Positions 1 to 9,854 of a stretch of DNA of 64,000 nucleotides are shown here, in pieces. Each line of letters opens with the position of its first letter. Position 1 is the stretch's first letter. Source of the stretch: Pardosa pseudoannulata. Taxonomy: Eukaryota; Arthropoda; Arachnida; Araneae; Lycosidae. A program made the translations under genes and the position numbers. Location of the stretch: NCBI GenBank assembly GCA_032207245.1, contig CM063509.1:97324859-97388858 (forward strand). The letters are read 5' to 3'. The notes below the pieces were generated by a model that worked only from the letters and a program-made list of their open reading frames with translations, had not been told where the DNA came from and did no database searches.

Positions 1-804
1 ATATCTCTTATATGTTACAAGAAATTTAGTATTGTAGCCGTGTAAGCTAACATTTTAAATATATTTATTATTGTTTTAAAACGTTTTCTTAATAAGCTTA
101 TAACGAGTAACCAACAAATTAAAATTGATATATGAAATTTGTAAAAATAAGAATCGAAGATTTAATAATCAGCCTTTGTATATATATTTAATTTTTAAAA
201 ATTTTTGTTTTTTTAAATATAAATAAAATAATCGAATAACATAATAATAAATTTTTTCAAAACATACATTTGTTTATTTTAAAAGTCTAAAAATACAAAT
301 TCAGCTATGAAACAGCCATTTAGTTTTATTTACAGTAAAATCCAGTTTTTCTTACAATATCAAGAATGAAAAATCAGCAAACATTGGTGAAACCTAAAGC
401 GGAAATTTTTCAAACATTCATGTACACTTTAGAGTCAGTTATTTTACAATTTGTTTCTGTGTAACAAAAAAAATTTAATGCAAAGGCTATGAATGAATTA
501 TTTTAATATTTTTACAGGGGTATCATCAAACACATAATTGCTCAATTCATGCATGTAAATTAACAATATTCAAAATTTAACAAAAAGGGGTATTACACAA
601 TAAATACAAATACAACACTTAAATCCTTACAAAAATTCCATATGAAGGACTGAATAGACTGAGTGGTGAGAAATGAGTTTGCAGACACTACAGCCAGTCT
701 CTCAGACCTTATCCACCAGAGGATAAAAAAAAAAAAAAAAATGTATGAAATTGAAAATGTTAGTCCTGAATTAAACATTGATAAATAAATTTTCTAAAAA
801 AAGT
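1..804. other. AT-rich spacer
   Basis: I see no gene here. The stretch is AT-rich with many short A and T runs, including an A run near 727-741. The only open frame (593-778, minus) encodes a low-complexity Phe/Ile-rich peptide that reads the A run as polyPhe, so it is not supported as a gene. Confidence 0.5.
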
Positions 805-882
805 GGGCATTAATTGCAGCTTTTAAATTTGCTACAATTAATGCCCAATGAATTCCATTTAATCTTAACGATTAAATGGAAT
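805..882. repeat. Two adjacent perfect hairpins
   Basis: Arms 805-816 (GGGCATTAATTG) and 835-846 are perfect reverse complements around an 18-nt loop. Five bases later, arms 852-864 (ATTCCATTTAATC) and 870-882 form a second perfect stem with a 5-nt loop. The pair lies just downstream of the minus-strand open frame 1215-898. It could be a foldback element terminus, a remnant of a MITE, or a transcript 3' end structure; the sequence does not decide. Confidence 0.6.
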
Positions 883-897
883 CAATAAATATTCTTT

Positions 898-1215
898 TCA
901 CACAATACTATCTATCACTTTCCTATTGACACATTTAGATTGATAAACAGCTAATGAAAGACAGGAACTAATAGACATAAAATTACTGTGACCATTTACA
1001 ATTTTTAACAAAAAAGCATCTATAATGGTATTATAAAGCCACCCCCTTTTAAATATGCTTGAAAAATATTTTAAAAAATTTTCTTCTTCATCACTTATGA
1101 AAGGGTCTATAGATTTTAACATATATGGTGTTAGTTCTATATCATAAACCTTAAGATGTGTAGAAGTCATTGTTTTATTACTAAAATCGTTTAACTTCAG
1201 ATCAAAAAATGACAC
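898..1215 (-). CDS. Possible Ulp1-like cysteine protease fragment
   Basis: A 105-codon open frame. Its middle (about residues 58-70, RGWLYNTIIDAF) resembles the N-terminal boundary of Ulp1/SENP catalytic domains, where a WLND-x-x-I motif is followed by a short helix. The catalytic His-Asp-Cys triad would lie further downstream, but the frame stops at 898, so at best this is an N-terminal piece or one exon. Ulp1-like proteases occur both as host SUMO proteases and inside DNA transposons, and I cannot tell which applies. Candidate splice donors on the same strand lie upstream near 1396 and 1922. A chance open frame is possible. Confidence 0.3.
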   Translation of the reverse strand: MSFFDLKLNDFSNKTMTSTHLKVYDIELTPYMLKSIDPFISDEEENFLKYFSSIFKRGWLYNTIIDAFLLKIVNGHSNFMSISSCLSLAVYQSKCVNRKVIDSIV

Positions 1216-1282
1216 ATGATTAGAATCTTGAGATATAATACAGGTTGAATAATAGATGAGATGAATAATATAATACAGGAAT

Positions 1283-1940
1283 GATAAAATTCAAACAATA
1301 CCAAGTACAATGTGCACGCAACAATATTAAAAGCACATGCAATGACAATAAAAGAAAAAAATAAATATTAATTATAATGTTAATATCTTACCTGTACTTT
1401 TAAAGCTAATAAACAAATTATTTACTCTCAAACAGTAAACTTACAAAGAATTAGAATATTAATCGAATAACTTTTAAAATAATTTATAAAATCAACAAAA
1501 ATGCCAGGAAGCCAAGCCTGCATTATCTATGCGATAAAAACATTACTATCATTGATATTTATCGCGAAATCATACAAGAAATTGGTATTACATTGTATAC
1601 AACACAGCTATGACGCTCAATAGTTAAAATCGAATACTACCACGTGCACCGTGTACAATATACAAGATATAGCAAGATATAGAAAAATTGTAGATATCAT
1701 GCTTTAGGTGTTAATTTGATGAAATTAATATTTAAAATCAAACAATAAAACACGATGTGATTTCAATACATATAATACATCTATAGTGATGATTTGTAAA
1801 ACTCAAACAATACCACGTGCATTGGGAATAAAACAGAAAAATAAAAAAGAAATAACAATAAAAGAAATAAAATAATCATAATACTAATAATAATATATAC
1901 CAATAATTGTTTCATACCTGAAAAACTCTAACAAAAATAT
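1283..1940 (-). repeat. Imperfect direct repeat with two candidate splice donors
   Basis: Two stretches (about 1283-1400 and 1795-1930) share the order: CAAACAATACC, a CACGTG-like or GTGCACG motif, A-rich DNA, then on the minus strand a donor-like CAG/GTA. The minus strand reads ACAG|GTAAGATA at about 1397-1386 and TCAG|GTATGAAA at about 1922-1911, both good donor matches. They may be alternative 5' exons of a minus-strand gene leading to the 898-1215 frame. This is inference from motif matches only. Confidence 0.3.
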
Positions 1941-1994
1941 AGATCTAATAACAAAGATCTAATTAACAAAAATATAAGAAATCAAGCAGCTAAA

Positions 1995-2230
1995 TTGGAT
2001 ATCCACCGACAGCTCGGATCCTTCGAACGAAACGAGTATAGTGGCTAGGATTAACTACCTTGGCGTCGGTTACTAACCTTGGCGTGGAAACTAACGCACG
2101 CCAAAAGGTCGTAAATTCTTGGCTCATGTCGTCCTATATTGTATAAAACTCACTTCTTACTACAGGAGAGTGTGTGTCCAGCATTCCTCCAACTCCGACG
2201 CATGCGCATTTGATGTCTACCCCCCAAAAG
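1995..2230. promoter_or_regulatory. GC-richer, promoter-like patch with palindromic GCGCATGCG site
   Basis: This patch is clearly less AT-rich than its surroundings. It holds two ACCTTGGCGT repeats (about 2059 and 2077) and, at about 2200-2208, CGCATGCGC, a match to the core of NRF1-type sites. The block 2165-2210 is found again, reverse-complemented, at about 17205-17252. It may be a promoter for the minus-strand frame to its left, or simply a dispersed repeat. Confidence 0.3.
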
Positions 2231-2876
2231 AGAAAGAAACAGTCAATCTTCCAGTCTCAGTACAGGTGTCAATATTTGGCGCAGTATCGAAACTTTAGCA
2301 AATCAATTTTGAAATATTTTTTATGTATACTTTAATGCTTTACTCTTTATATTAATTTCGGAATTAAGACATCCAATGCATGACTTCTTACAACACTTAT
2401 ATATTCATATTTTATTCTTAAATAGAAGACAAAAAACTACATTTTTAATATCAGTTATACAGTAGTTATCATTTTTGGATGGATTTATTCTGTTGTTTAC
2501 AATCCTCAAAGTGCTAATGACAAATTAAGAAGATTAGAAATTTAGAATATGTTGCCAATAAAAATTATCTTGACATGCATTTAACATTATAAAAGATTTC
2601 ATTCCTTTTGTCGTCAGTCAGTTATTTAAGTGTACAAGTGATACAAAAATATTAATTTGATGAGACCCTAGCTGTCAAATTATGTACAAATAACTATATA
2701 TTCATATCTTAACTATTTAAAAATTAATCTAGAATTTCTCAATTTTATTCAGCAATTTTTAAATTTTATTACAGAGTTCAAACTATGTTTTACACTATGT
2801 ATATACAACCAGAATAAATAGACTAATTACTTTATAGCAAAATTTACTTTTACTGCTCAGTAGAATTAAACATAGT
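2231..2876. other. AT-rich spacer up to the BEL insertion
   Basis: No gene or clear repeat is visible. The last five bases (2872-2876, ATAGT) are the left target duplication of the BEL/Pao element. Confidence 0.5.
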
Positions 2877-3154
2877 TGTAGCGTTACGCACTGGAACGGA
2901 ACAACTCAAAAATGTTGAAGCAGGGCTGACATCTACCCGATGTCGTATTTCGACAGATTAACTAATTATACTGAATAAAACATAGTATGTGACACATAAC
3001 GAACATTTAATGAACCACACTAAAACATTACGAACTACATAGACAAAGGTTACAAGGTCTACTGCAAAACAAGGAATCATCGAGTATATGACGTCAACTC
3101 GCGCGGGATAAGCGCGACACATGATTGGTGGGTGAGGCGCTGCCATTCGCAACA
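2877..3154 (-). repeat. BEL/Pao 3' LTR
   Basis: The 278-bp repeat begins TGTAGCG and ends TTCGCAACA on the plus strand. It is identical by eye to 8452-8729. It contains a TGACGTCA element (about 3088-3095), a CRE-type site that could drive the LTR promoter. Confidence 0.95.
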
Positions 3155-3169
3155 TCCTCCCCCCTTTTT
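3155..3169 (-). other. BEL/Pao polypurine tract
   Basis: Directly inside the 3' LTR the minus strand reads AAAAAGGGGGGAGGA, a purine-only run where plus-strand DNA synthesis would be primed. Confidence 0.85.
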
Positions 3170-3377
3170 GAGGAGCTGGATAGCTACTCAAAAAATCAGT
3201 TAAAGTCACTAAGTTCAGTTTCTTAGGTTTCTTTATGGCACGACCACACCTGGTAACTTGAGGTTGCGTGACATCTGAAGAGTCTGGACTCGGAGATTTC
3301 ACAGATTCGGTCCGTTGAATATTCTTCAGTGGTAAACTCTCCAAGTCATTTCCACTAAACTTCAAGCGGAAACACAC
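3170..3377 (-). CDS. BEL/Pao Pol C-terminal tail (out of frame)
   Basis: This is the last part of Pol, displaced by one frame. The peptide includes TRCGRAIKKPKKL, the basic GR-x-I-K-x-P motif commonly seen at the very C terminus of BEL and gypsy polyproteins. The frame stays open through the polypurine tract into the LTR (to 2958), as is usual. It is joined to the DUF5641 frame only across a one-base shift in the AAA at 3357-3359. Confidence 0.6.
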
Positions 3378-3876
3378 GTTGAATTGGACGCACTATTGTC
3401 GAAGACTGAGTTTTTAATTTAAGAGTTCTTACTAGTCCATCCTTACCCGGAATTACCTCTAACACCCGGGCTAAAGGCCACTGGAGGCGTTTTTTCACAT
3501 CGTCCCCAATCATGACGATATCACCAGGACGAATGTTAGACGACCGAGGATTTTGTTTTTGTCGCTGAATTAGCAAACCCAAATATTCGTTCCTAAATCG
3601 CTTTCTCAATTCCGCGATTACTTTGGATCGAAATCGTAATCGCTTGCGGTAGTGATTAGCATCCCGCAGATCTAAATCTTTAACGTCGACAGTCAATCTG
3701 TCAATCAGAAACATCGCGGGAGTAATTGGCGTGAGATCTTGCATGTCTTCGGAAAGATATGTCAATGGACGGGAGTTAACAACCTTTTCGCACTCGCACA
3801 AGATTGTCATTAGCTCTTCATATGTGAATATTGCTTTACCTAAAGATCTCCGAAGAAGCTCCTTCACTGTTCTCAC
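3355..3876 (-). CDS. BEL/Pao integrase end and DUF5641
   Basis: A 173-codon frame. It opens with the end of the integrase core, including the stretch that carries the third catalytic acid of the D,D-35-E triad, then the typical SRPLTYLSED region. DUF5641 follows, with the signature RPGDIVMIGDD and a C-terminal RPIQRVFPLEV. The expected upstream fusion to the 3836-5266 frame is broken at the G7 run 3913-3919. The start shown is only where a codon happens to fall, not a real initiation site. Confidence 0.85.
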   Translation of the reverse strand: MRTVKELLRRSLGKAIFTYEELMTILCECEKVVNSRPLTYLSEDMQDLTPITPAMFLIDRLTVDVKDLDLRDANHYRKRLRFRSKVIAELRKRFRNEYLGLLIQRQKQNPRSSNIRPGDIVMIGDDVKKRLQWPLARVLEVIPGKDGLVRTLKLKTQSSTIVRPIQRVFPLEV

Positions 3877-5266
3877 CAGCCTCTCCCAGAAACCACCCCA
3901 CCATGCAGCTGTGGGGGGGTATAAATTTCCACGTTATACGTTGTATTTCTGCATAACGGGAAACTTCGTTCCAATCGATAGCAGCTAACTCGTTATATGC
4001 TCCTCTAAAATTTGTACCGTTGTCTGAATATATTACTCGAGGTCTTCCTCTTCTAGCTACAAAACGGCGAAAAGACAACAAAAAGGGATCAGAAGAGAGT
4101 GAAGAGACCAATTCAAGATGGACAGCGCGGAATAGGGCACAGGTATAGAGGACAATCCATACTTTACTACCATGTTTTAAGTACAAAGGACCAGCCAAAT
4201 CTATCCCTACAACTTCAAACACAGCTGCATCTTCTACTCGATCAGCAGGTAGGGAAACCGGATCAGTCATTGGAGATTTACTTTTAAATCGCCGGCACTT
4301 AACACAAGCATTCCATATTTTTCTGACAGTTTTCCTGCCACCTTGTATCCAATATTTTTCACGAATTATGCTGAGAAGTAACTGTGTACCAGCATGATAA
4401 TTCTCAGTGTGAAAATGCTCTATAAGTCTTTGCGTGAAGATACAATTGTTAGGTAGTAGGATTGGCGATAGAAAATGGGGAGCATCTATACGCTCCGTAA
4501 TTCGAGTCTTTACACGCAAGATATCATTGCCATCTTTAAATACACACAGGTTAGGTATTGACTTTTCATCTGGAAAGCTATGAGCTTGTACGGATCGGAT
4601 TAGTCGGATCTCAGCATTCTCTACCTCCTCTAGGCTTAATTCTCCCCCTTTTCTTTGATTAATACTACTTCTTGCATTGTTAACAAATCGTAGGACCCAA
4701 GCAACTAATCTTAAAACTGAATGAAATTTAGAAAATTTCTCAGCGTACCATGGTACCTTTTCCTCTGCCAAATTTAGATTACATAATCTAACCCTTTTCC
4801 TTTCTGAAGAGATTTCGGAAGTCTCGCAATTATTTAATTCAGTGACGGGCCAGGTGTCTGGAGATTCTACTAACCACGAAGGGCCCATCCACCAGTGTGA
4901 CTCAACTAAATGGCTAGGTGAACACCCTCGGGAGATTAAATCAGCTGGATTAATTTTCCCTGGCACATGTCGCCACTCGCAATCAGGAAAAAGTGTCTTT
5001 ATTTCTTTAATTCTATTCGATACAAAAACTGACCACCCCCCTTTATTCATCAACCAATATAAAGCAACCATGGAATCACTCCAAAAAATAGTTTCCATTT
5101 CTGTAATGTTAAGAGCTTGCTGCACCGAATGTGCTAACCTTGCACCTATACAGCATGCCATAAGCTCTAATCTGGGGATAGTCATCTGCTTTAAAGGGGC
5201 CACTCTTGATTTTGCTCTGACAAGCATGACCTTTACACCTTGGGAAGTATCTGATCTTAGAAACAC
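3836..5266 (-). CDS. BEL/Pao Pol: RNase H end and integrase
   Basis: A 476-codon frame in mid-polyprotein. It starts within the RNase H domain (LKQMTIPRLELMAC near residue 27). An HHCC zinc-binding module follows (about 282-325, with HFHTENYH and CVKC), then the integrase core with VGIDLAGP (about 355) and YSDNGTNF (about 415) supplying the first two catalytic Asp. After about residue 450 the reading frame is lost at the G7 run and the last residues are out of frame. It should be contiguous with the upstream 5257-8391 frame, but the AAA at 5302-5304 shifts the frame there. Confidence 0.9.
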   Translation of the reverse strand: MFLRSDTSQGVKVMLVRAKSRVAPLKQMTIPRLELMACCIGARLAHSVQQALNITEMETIFWSDSMVALYWLMNKGGWSVFVSNRIKEIKTLFPDCEWRHVPGKINPADLISRGCSPSHLVESHWWMGPSWLVESPDTWPVTELNNCETSEISSERKRVRLCNLNLAEEKVPWYAEKFSKFHSVLRLVAWVLRFVNNARSSINQRKGGELSLEEVENAEIRLIRSVQAHSFPDEKSIPNLCVFKDGNDILRVKTRITERIDAPHFLSPILLPNNCIFTQRLIEHFHTENYHAGTQLLLSIIREKYWIQGGRKTVRKIWNACVKCRRFKSKSPMTDPVSLPADRVEDAAVFEVVGIDLAGPLYLKHGSKVWIVLYTCALFRAVHLELVSSLSSDPFLLSFRRFVARRGRPRVIYSDNGTNFRGAYNELAAIDWNEVSRYAEIQRITWKFIPPHSCMVGWFLGEAGENSEGASSEIFR

Positions 5267-8200
5267 GCAAGTTGCGTATGCCTCTTTACAAGCATCATCA
5301 CAAACACGTGCATCTGAGTGGTATCGTTAATTTCAAAATAACGCGGAATTTCAATATCTGCCAGCCTATCCACTTCACTCCACCACTTTAGAAAGGGTTT
5401 TACAACATTATCTGGCAAAGGTGAATCCCATGATAATTTCAATTTCCAGGTATTCTGCAACAGTATTTTAGGAAGCAGAGTTGCAGAACATAAAATGCCG
5501 AGTGGGTCAAAAATTTTCTGTACAGTGGCTAAAATAAACCTTTTTGTTACATTACAATCCGATTTTAGATCTTCCACACAAATATTGCATTTTAAAACAT
5601 CCCTGTCAAGATCCCATAACATTCCTAAAACTTTCGTCGCTCCCGTGCTCTTAGATAGGTACTGACATTCAACATTACTCTCCCAATTTCGTAAATTAAA
5701 ACAACTCCGGGACAAAATTGCGCTAGCCTTCAAAATAAATTCTTCTTGCTGTCTAACATCATTCACTCCCGCGACGCAGTTATCAACATAAAACGAAAGT
5801 TTCAACTTATCGGCTATTTCCGAATCTTCAGCTGGCACATGTTCCAGCAAGTGTGAAAGTGCCGCAGCTAACATAAAAGGGCTCGATGACACACCAAATA
5901 CCACTCGAGAATGTCGATACACAATGTGCTCATTTTCTGTGGGGTAAAAGAACCTCAAAAAATCTCTGTGCTCAGGGGCTATCCCCAATTGCAGAAAAGC
6001 CTTTTCAATATCCCCAGAAATTCCTATAGGATAACTTCTAAACCTATCAGTTATATCCGGTATTTGCTCGATTAAATTTGGACCTTTGTGTAATAAATCA
6101 TTTAATGAACTCTTTCCAGTTTCCCGAGCCGAAGCGTCGAAAACTGGCCGTATTTTTGTGGTGCTACTATCGGTTTTCACAACCGGTCGGTGTGGCAAAA
6201 AATGAGAAGTTTCGTTTTCACTCTCGATTTTTTCTATTATTTTTAATTCTTCCCATTCTCTAAATACGGCTTTATAATCATCTAAAAGCCCATTCCGTTG
6301 TACGCGTTCGCACATTTTTGTATGCCGTTTCCATGCCAGTTCTTTATTGGAAGGCAATTCGATTGTATCTGATTTAAAAGGTAAACAAAGTTCGTATCTG
6401 CCATCCGGCAGAATCTTCATACTTTTTTCAAATTCCTCTACCACCTTTAAATGCTCATTACTTTTATTCAAACTCTGAACTGGGTCAAGGATCCCGATGC
6501 TCACGAGATCCCACAACTCATTGATAGACGAATTCGAAACATATAAAGAAATAATATTCAAAACAGTATCAGATGTTGTATTACATTTACTAAGCATTTC
6601 CTGTTTCCCCATTAGAATAAATCCTAACCGCGTGTTTAACAAAAACAAGCCTGAATTCAGTTTGATAGGTTTGTCCATAAACAAAGACCCTATTACATCA
6701 ACTCCCAAGAGCAGATCTATCTCGTTATTAGGCGCCTCACAGTCTGATAGAATAATCCCTTTTTCATTTAACTCTTTCATAACATCAGGAGAGTTGATTT
6801 TTGGCACACTGCCACAAATTCTCTCTTCGGAAAGAGCTTCAACGCTTAAACTGAAAGAGTCATCTAACGAACTAATAACCAATTGATAAACATCATGTAT
6901 CTGACTCGGCGTTTCTCTTCCGCCAAATAGCATATGCTGCATTTTTACTTTGTTAGTTGATTTAATGCCTAATTTCTCGATTACATGCTTTGAGGCATAA
7001 GAATACTGAGATCCGCTATCAACGAGCGTTCGACATGTTTCAACTCTGTCATTCGCATGTATTTTTACAATTAAAGTCATTAGGTAAACATTATGCTTAA
7101 CACAACTATTAGATAATGAATTAACTTCTATGACATCAGAATTACTACTTTCTTTAGGATGGTCACATAATAAATAATGGTGCGGCTTAGCACAATATAA
7201 ACACGAATTTTTCACTTTACAGAATTTTGAAAAGTGCGTGACAGAGAAACATGAAAAACAAGCTCTATGTTTCAGCAAACATTTTTTCTTTTCATCTAAG
7301 GACATTTTCCTCGCTTCTAAACAGTCCTTGGCAGGATGTTTTCCATTACAAAAAACACAAAGTAAAATTCGCTTACCTGTGTTGGTTCTCGTGTTAGTGC
7401 TTACCAATGACGCTGCCGTTGGGTAATTATCCAATTTGTGTACTGCATCTTTCTTCTTTAAGTTAGAAGGAGATGCGAAACCCGTTCGCGCTAATTCAAC
7501 CATTTCTTCTCCTTTTACTTCTTGCTTCAGAAAATTCATTAAATTCTCTAGTGAACGATTCTCAGCATCAGACGCTGGTTTCATGTTTCTGCTTCTTTCC
7601 CATGCTAGCAATATTTCTTCTGGCAAACAGGATTCCACTAAAGGACTTAGAAAATCACCGTACTTTTCTTGCGTTCGCCCAAGACTCTCAAGGGCCCGTA
7701 TCTTCGCTTCCAACTCGTCGTATAATGTCGGAAGATCTGTCTTGGAACGTCCGGTGACCGCATTTCTCATAACCATGGTGAGCAGGTCTCTAACATAAAC
7801 TTGCACTAATAGATCCTCACGTCCGAATCTCTCCTTAAGCTGGGATATCGCCTTGGAATAATTATCCGCCGTCGCAGGGAAACTCTCCACCACACGAGCT
7901 GCTTTCGATTTCGGAACTACGGCTTGCAGGAGGTACTGAAATTTATCCTCATTAGGGATACTTGCATCATCGTGGATTTTACTAAACTGACTCCAGAATG
8001 ACAAATAATCTTTTACATCGCCGTTAAACTTCTTCAGTTCTATCTTAGGTAGTTTGAACTTTCTCTTTTCAGAACATTCTATTGCTATCGGTTCTTTCAA
8101 AGATAGCTGATCAATTCGCGAACATAGTTCGAAAAACTTATCTCTATATTCCTCGGCAGACAGGAAATCTTTCTCGTGTTCTTCGACGTCTTCTTCTTTC

Positions 8201-8391
8201 AGAATAAGGTCCGTAATATTTGCTTGGCATACTTCTAAGCGCGTAAATTTATCGCCAATTTGCGATTTCAAAACCAAAAGTCGATTGACATCCGGGCTCT
8301 CTTGGCAAAGTTCAGTCTCAATTTTATTCGCACAGGCCGTAAACGATGTACGAAACGATTTTCGTTGTGTTTTTAGCTGTGTCACATCCAT
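5257..8391 (-). CDS. BEL/Pao Gag, protease and reverse transcriptase
   Basis: A 1044-codon frame starting at an ATG 60 bases inside the 5' LTR. Residues 1-110 form a charged, helical Gag N terminus, and about 113-260 match DUF1759 (KLPKIELKKFNGDVKDYL). Three Cys/His knuckles lie at about 345-410, among them CX2CX4HX4C (CFSCFSVTHFSKFC). The aspartic protease (DUF1758 type) carries VDSGSQYSY near 459. The reverse transcriptase shows motif A as ISGDIEKAF (about 792) and motif C as FYVDN (about 868), with Asn where most reverse transcriptases have a second Asp. RNase H begins near the end and is cut by a one-base shift. It is the only frame in the window over 1000 codons. Confidence 0.93.
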   Translation of the reverse strand: MDVTQLKTQRKSFRTSFTACANKIETELCQESPDVNRLLVLKSQIGDKFTRLEVCQANITDLILKEEDVEEHEKDFLSAEEYRDKFFELCSRIDQLSLKEPIAIECSEKRKFKLPKIELKKFNGDVKDYLSFWSQFSKIHDDASIPNEDKFQYLLQAVVPKSKAARVVESFPATADNYSKAISQLKERFGREDLLVQVYVRDLLTMVMRNAVTGRSKTDLPTLYDELEAKIRALESLGRTQEKYGDFLSPLVESCLPEEILLAWERSRNMKPASDAENRSLENLMNFLKQEVKGEEMVELARTGFASPSNLKKKDAVHKLDNYPTAASLVSTNTRTNTGKRILLCVFCNGKHPAKDCLEARKMSLDEKKKCLLKHRACFSCFSVTHFSKFCKVKNSCLYCAKPHHYLLCDHPKESSNSDVIEVNSLSNSCVKHNVYLMTLIVKIHANDRVETCRTLVDSGSQYSYASKHVIEKLGIKSTNKVKMQHMLFGGRETPSQIHDVYQLVISSLDDSFSLSVEALSEERICGSVPKINSPDVMKELNEKGIILSDCEAPNNEIDLLLGVDVIGSLFMDKPIKLNSGLFLLNTRLGFILMGKQEMLSKCNTTSDTVLNIISLYVSNSSINELWDLVSIGILDPVQSLNKSNEHLKVVEEFEKSMKILPDGRYELCLPFKSDTIELPSNKELAWKRHTKMCERVQRNGLLDDYKAVFREWEELKIIEKIESENETSHFLPHRPVVKTDSSTTKIRPVFDASARETGKSSLNDLLHKGPNLIEQIPDITDRFRSYPIGISGDIEKAFLQLGIAPEHRDFLRFFYPTENEHIVYRHSRVVFGVSSSPFMLAAALSHLLEHVPAEDSEIADKLKLSFYVDNCVAGVNDVRQQEEFILKASAILSRSCFNLRNWESNVECQYLSKSTGATKVLGMLWDLDRDVLKCNICVEDLKSDCNVTKRFILATVQKIFDPLGILCSATLLPKILLQNTWKLKLSWDSPLPDNVVKPFLKWWSEVDRLADIEIPRYFEINDTTQMHVFVMMLVKRHTQLACF

Positions 8392-8425
8392 TTCAGGCTC
8401 AAACTAATCAACTAGCTGTCGAAAA

Positions 8426-8444
8426 CGCCCCACGTTGGGCGCCA
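8426..8444 (-). other. BEL/Pao primer-binding site
   Basis: Seven bases inside the 5' LTR the minus strand reads TGGCGCCCAACGTGGGGCG. The TGG start fits annealing to a tRNA 3' CCA end. I do not assign the tRNA. Confidence 0.75.
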
Positions 8445-8451
8445 GAAATTA

Positions 8452-8729
8452 TGTAGCGTTACGCACTGGAACGGAACAACTCAAAAATGTTGAAGCAGGG
8501 CTGACATCTACCCGATGTCGTATTTCGACAGATTAACTAATTATACTGAATAAAACATAGTATGTGACACATAACGAACATTTAATGAACCACACTAAAA
8601 CATTACGAACTACATAGACAAAGGTTACAAGGTCTACTGCAAAACAAGGAATCATCGAGTATATGACGTCAACTCGCGCGGGATAAGCGCGACACATGAT
8701 TGGTGGGTGAGGCGCTGCCATTCGCAACA
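8452..8729 (-). repeat. BEL/Pao 5' LTR
   Basis: 278 bp, identical by eye to the left copy. It would carry the element's promoter, read leftward. It is followed on the plus strand by the ATAGT target duplication. Confidence 0.95.
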
Positions 8730-8734
8730 ATAGT

Positions 8735-9579
8735 GTTAAAATATTTTTTTCCCAAAGAATGTTTATTCTTTAAAACTTTGATAAATTTTTCCATATCCAT
8801 TATTTTACCCTTTTAGAGTTATTAAACTTTTAGTAAATAACAAAAAATCATTAACTTTAATGAGGTTAATGGATAAATAAATATAACCTCATAAAAGTTA
8901 ATGAATTTTTTAGTGGAAAATGCTCTAACAGCTATTTGTAAATTTATGGATATCTATATCCACTGCTCTATAGTCTATGTGGTAAACAGACATGATATCA
9001 TTTATGTAATATTTTTACTACTCTAATTAGCTGTGTGAGTAGGCCTTTCAAAAATTATGCACTTCCAATTTAAATTGTCATATGTTGATAAACTGCCCCC
9101 TATGCCAGGAATTTCCTAACAACATTTCTAGGATATGTGTAATTGACAAATTATGTTACAAAAAACATCCAATTTTTAGTTAATTTGATGCATATTTTAT
9201 TTATCAAAGTATAATTTTATCTTTATATGATAATATAACAAATTATAGCAAAACATTATTAAACAATGTTATACAAAAATTTATGACCCATGGGTTTTTA
9301 CTGACATAAATTAATAGTATTAAATAATTATCTCTTTAATAAGTATATGTTATGAAGAAAATGTTTGTTTGTATATTTGCTGGTGCTAATTAAAACATTG
9401 TTATAGATATAAATTTCGTGAATTTACAACATCATTTATAAAATTTCTCTTAATTTTGTGTGAAAATGCATTTATTTACAGAGATATAACTTATTTAAAG
9501 AATCAAACCAACATAGTTATTTAAAAAATAAAATTTTGATTAACTCTTTCATATTGAAACATTTAAAAAAATATGAAAC
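8735..9579. other. AT-rich spacer with a 20-bp hairpin
   Basis: No gene is visible. Arms 8849-8868 and 8884-8903 form a 20-bp inverted repeat with one mismatch. The minus strand around 9080-9010 shows weak resemblance to the decayed zinc finger near 15.9 kb (KCII then spacing typical of a finger), so this may be a very old C2H2 relic; that is a guess. Bases 9576-9579 (AAAC) are the gypsy target duplication. Confidence 0.4.
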
Positions 9580-9854
9580 TGTGGTGATCACAGGACACAA
9601 CAGATGGCACCACTAGACCACCGTGTACCACAGACTGACCGGTACTAACTAGTTTGACCAGTTCACGACTGGTACTACAAGCTGTAGGTACTCCCTTAGA
9701 TGCGCGCTCTCCACTTGGATGTTATGCACATGTTTTTCTCCCTATTTGGTGATATATTCGATGCAGAATAAAATTGTTAAGTTTTTATTAATGTTGTGCT
9801 TATTTATAACAGTTCTCTCAAACATATCTGCTTTGCCCAACACGAACCGTTATA
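9580..9854 (+). repeat. Gypsy-1 5' LTR
   Basis: Begins TGTGGTGATC and ends CCGTTATA. Matches 14748-15022 with two differences and no indel. Confidence 0.93.

Larger units (their letters stand above)
2877..8729 (-). mobile_element. BEL/Pao LTR retrotransposon, full length
   Basis: A complete element on the minus strand. It has 278-bp LTRs at both ends that I find identical base for base, a 5-bp target duplication ATAGT (2872-2876 and 8730-8734), a primer-binding site next to the right-hand (5') LTR and a polypurine tract next to the left-hand (3') LTR. The internal order is Gag with DUF1759, CCHC knuckles, aspartic protease, reverse transcriptase, RNase H, integrase, DUF5641, which is the BEL/Pao order, and 5-bp duplications are usual for the group. 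The coding region is interrupted by three single-base indels in short homopolymers (3357-3359, 3913-3919, 5302-5304). Identical LTRs say the insertion is very young, so the breaks are either fresh mutations or consensus errors. Confidence 0.95.
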
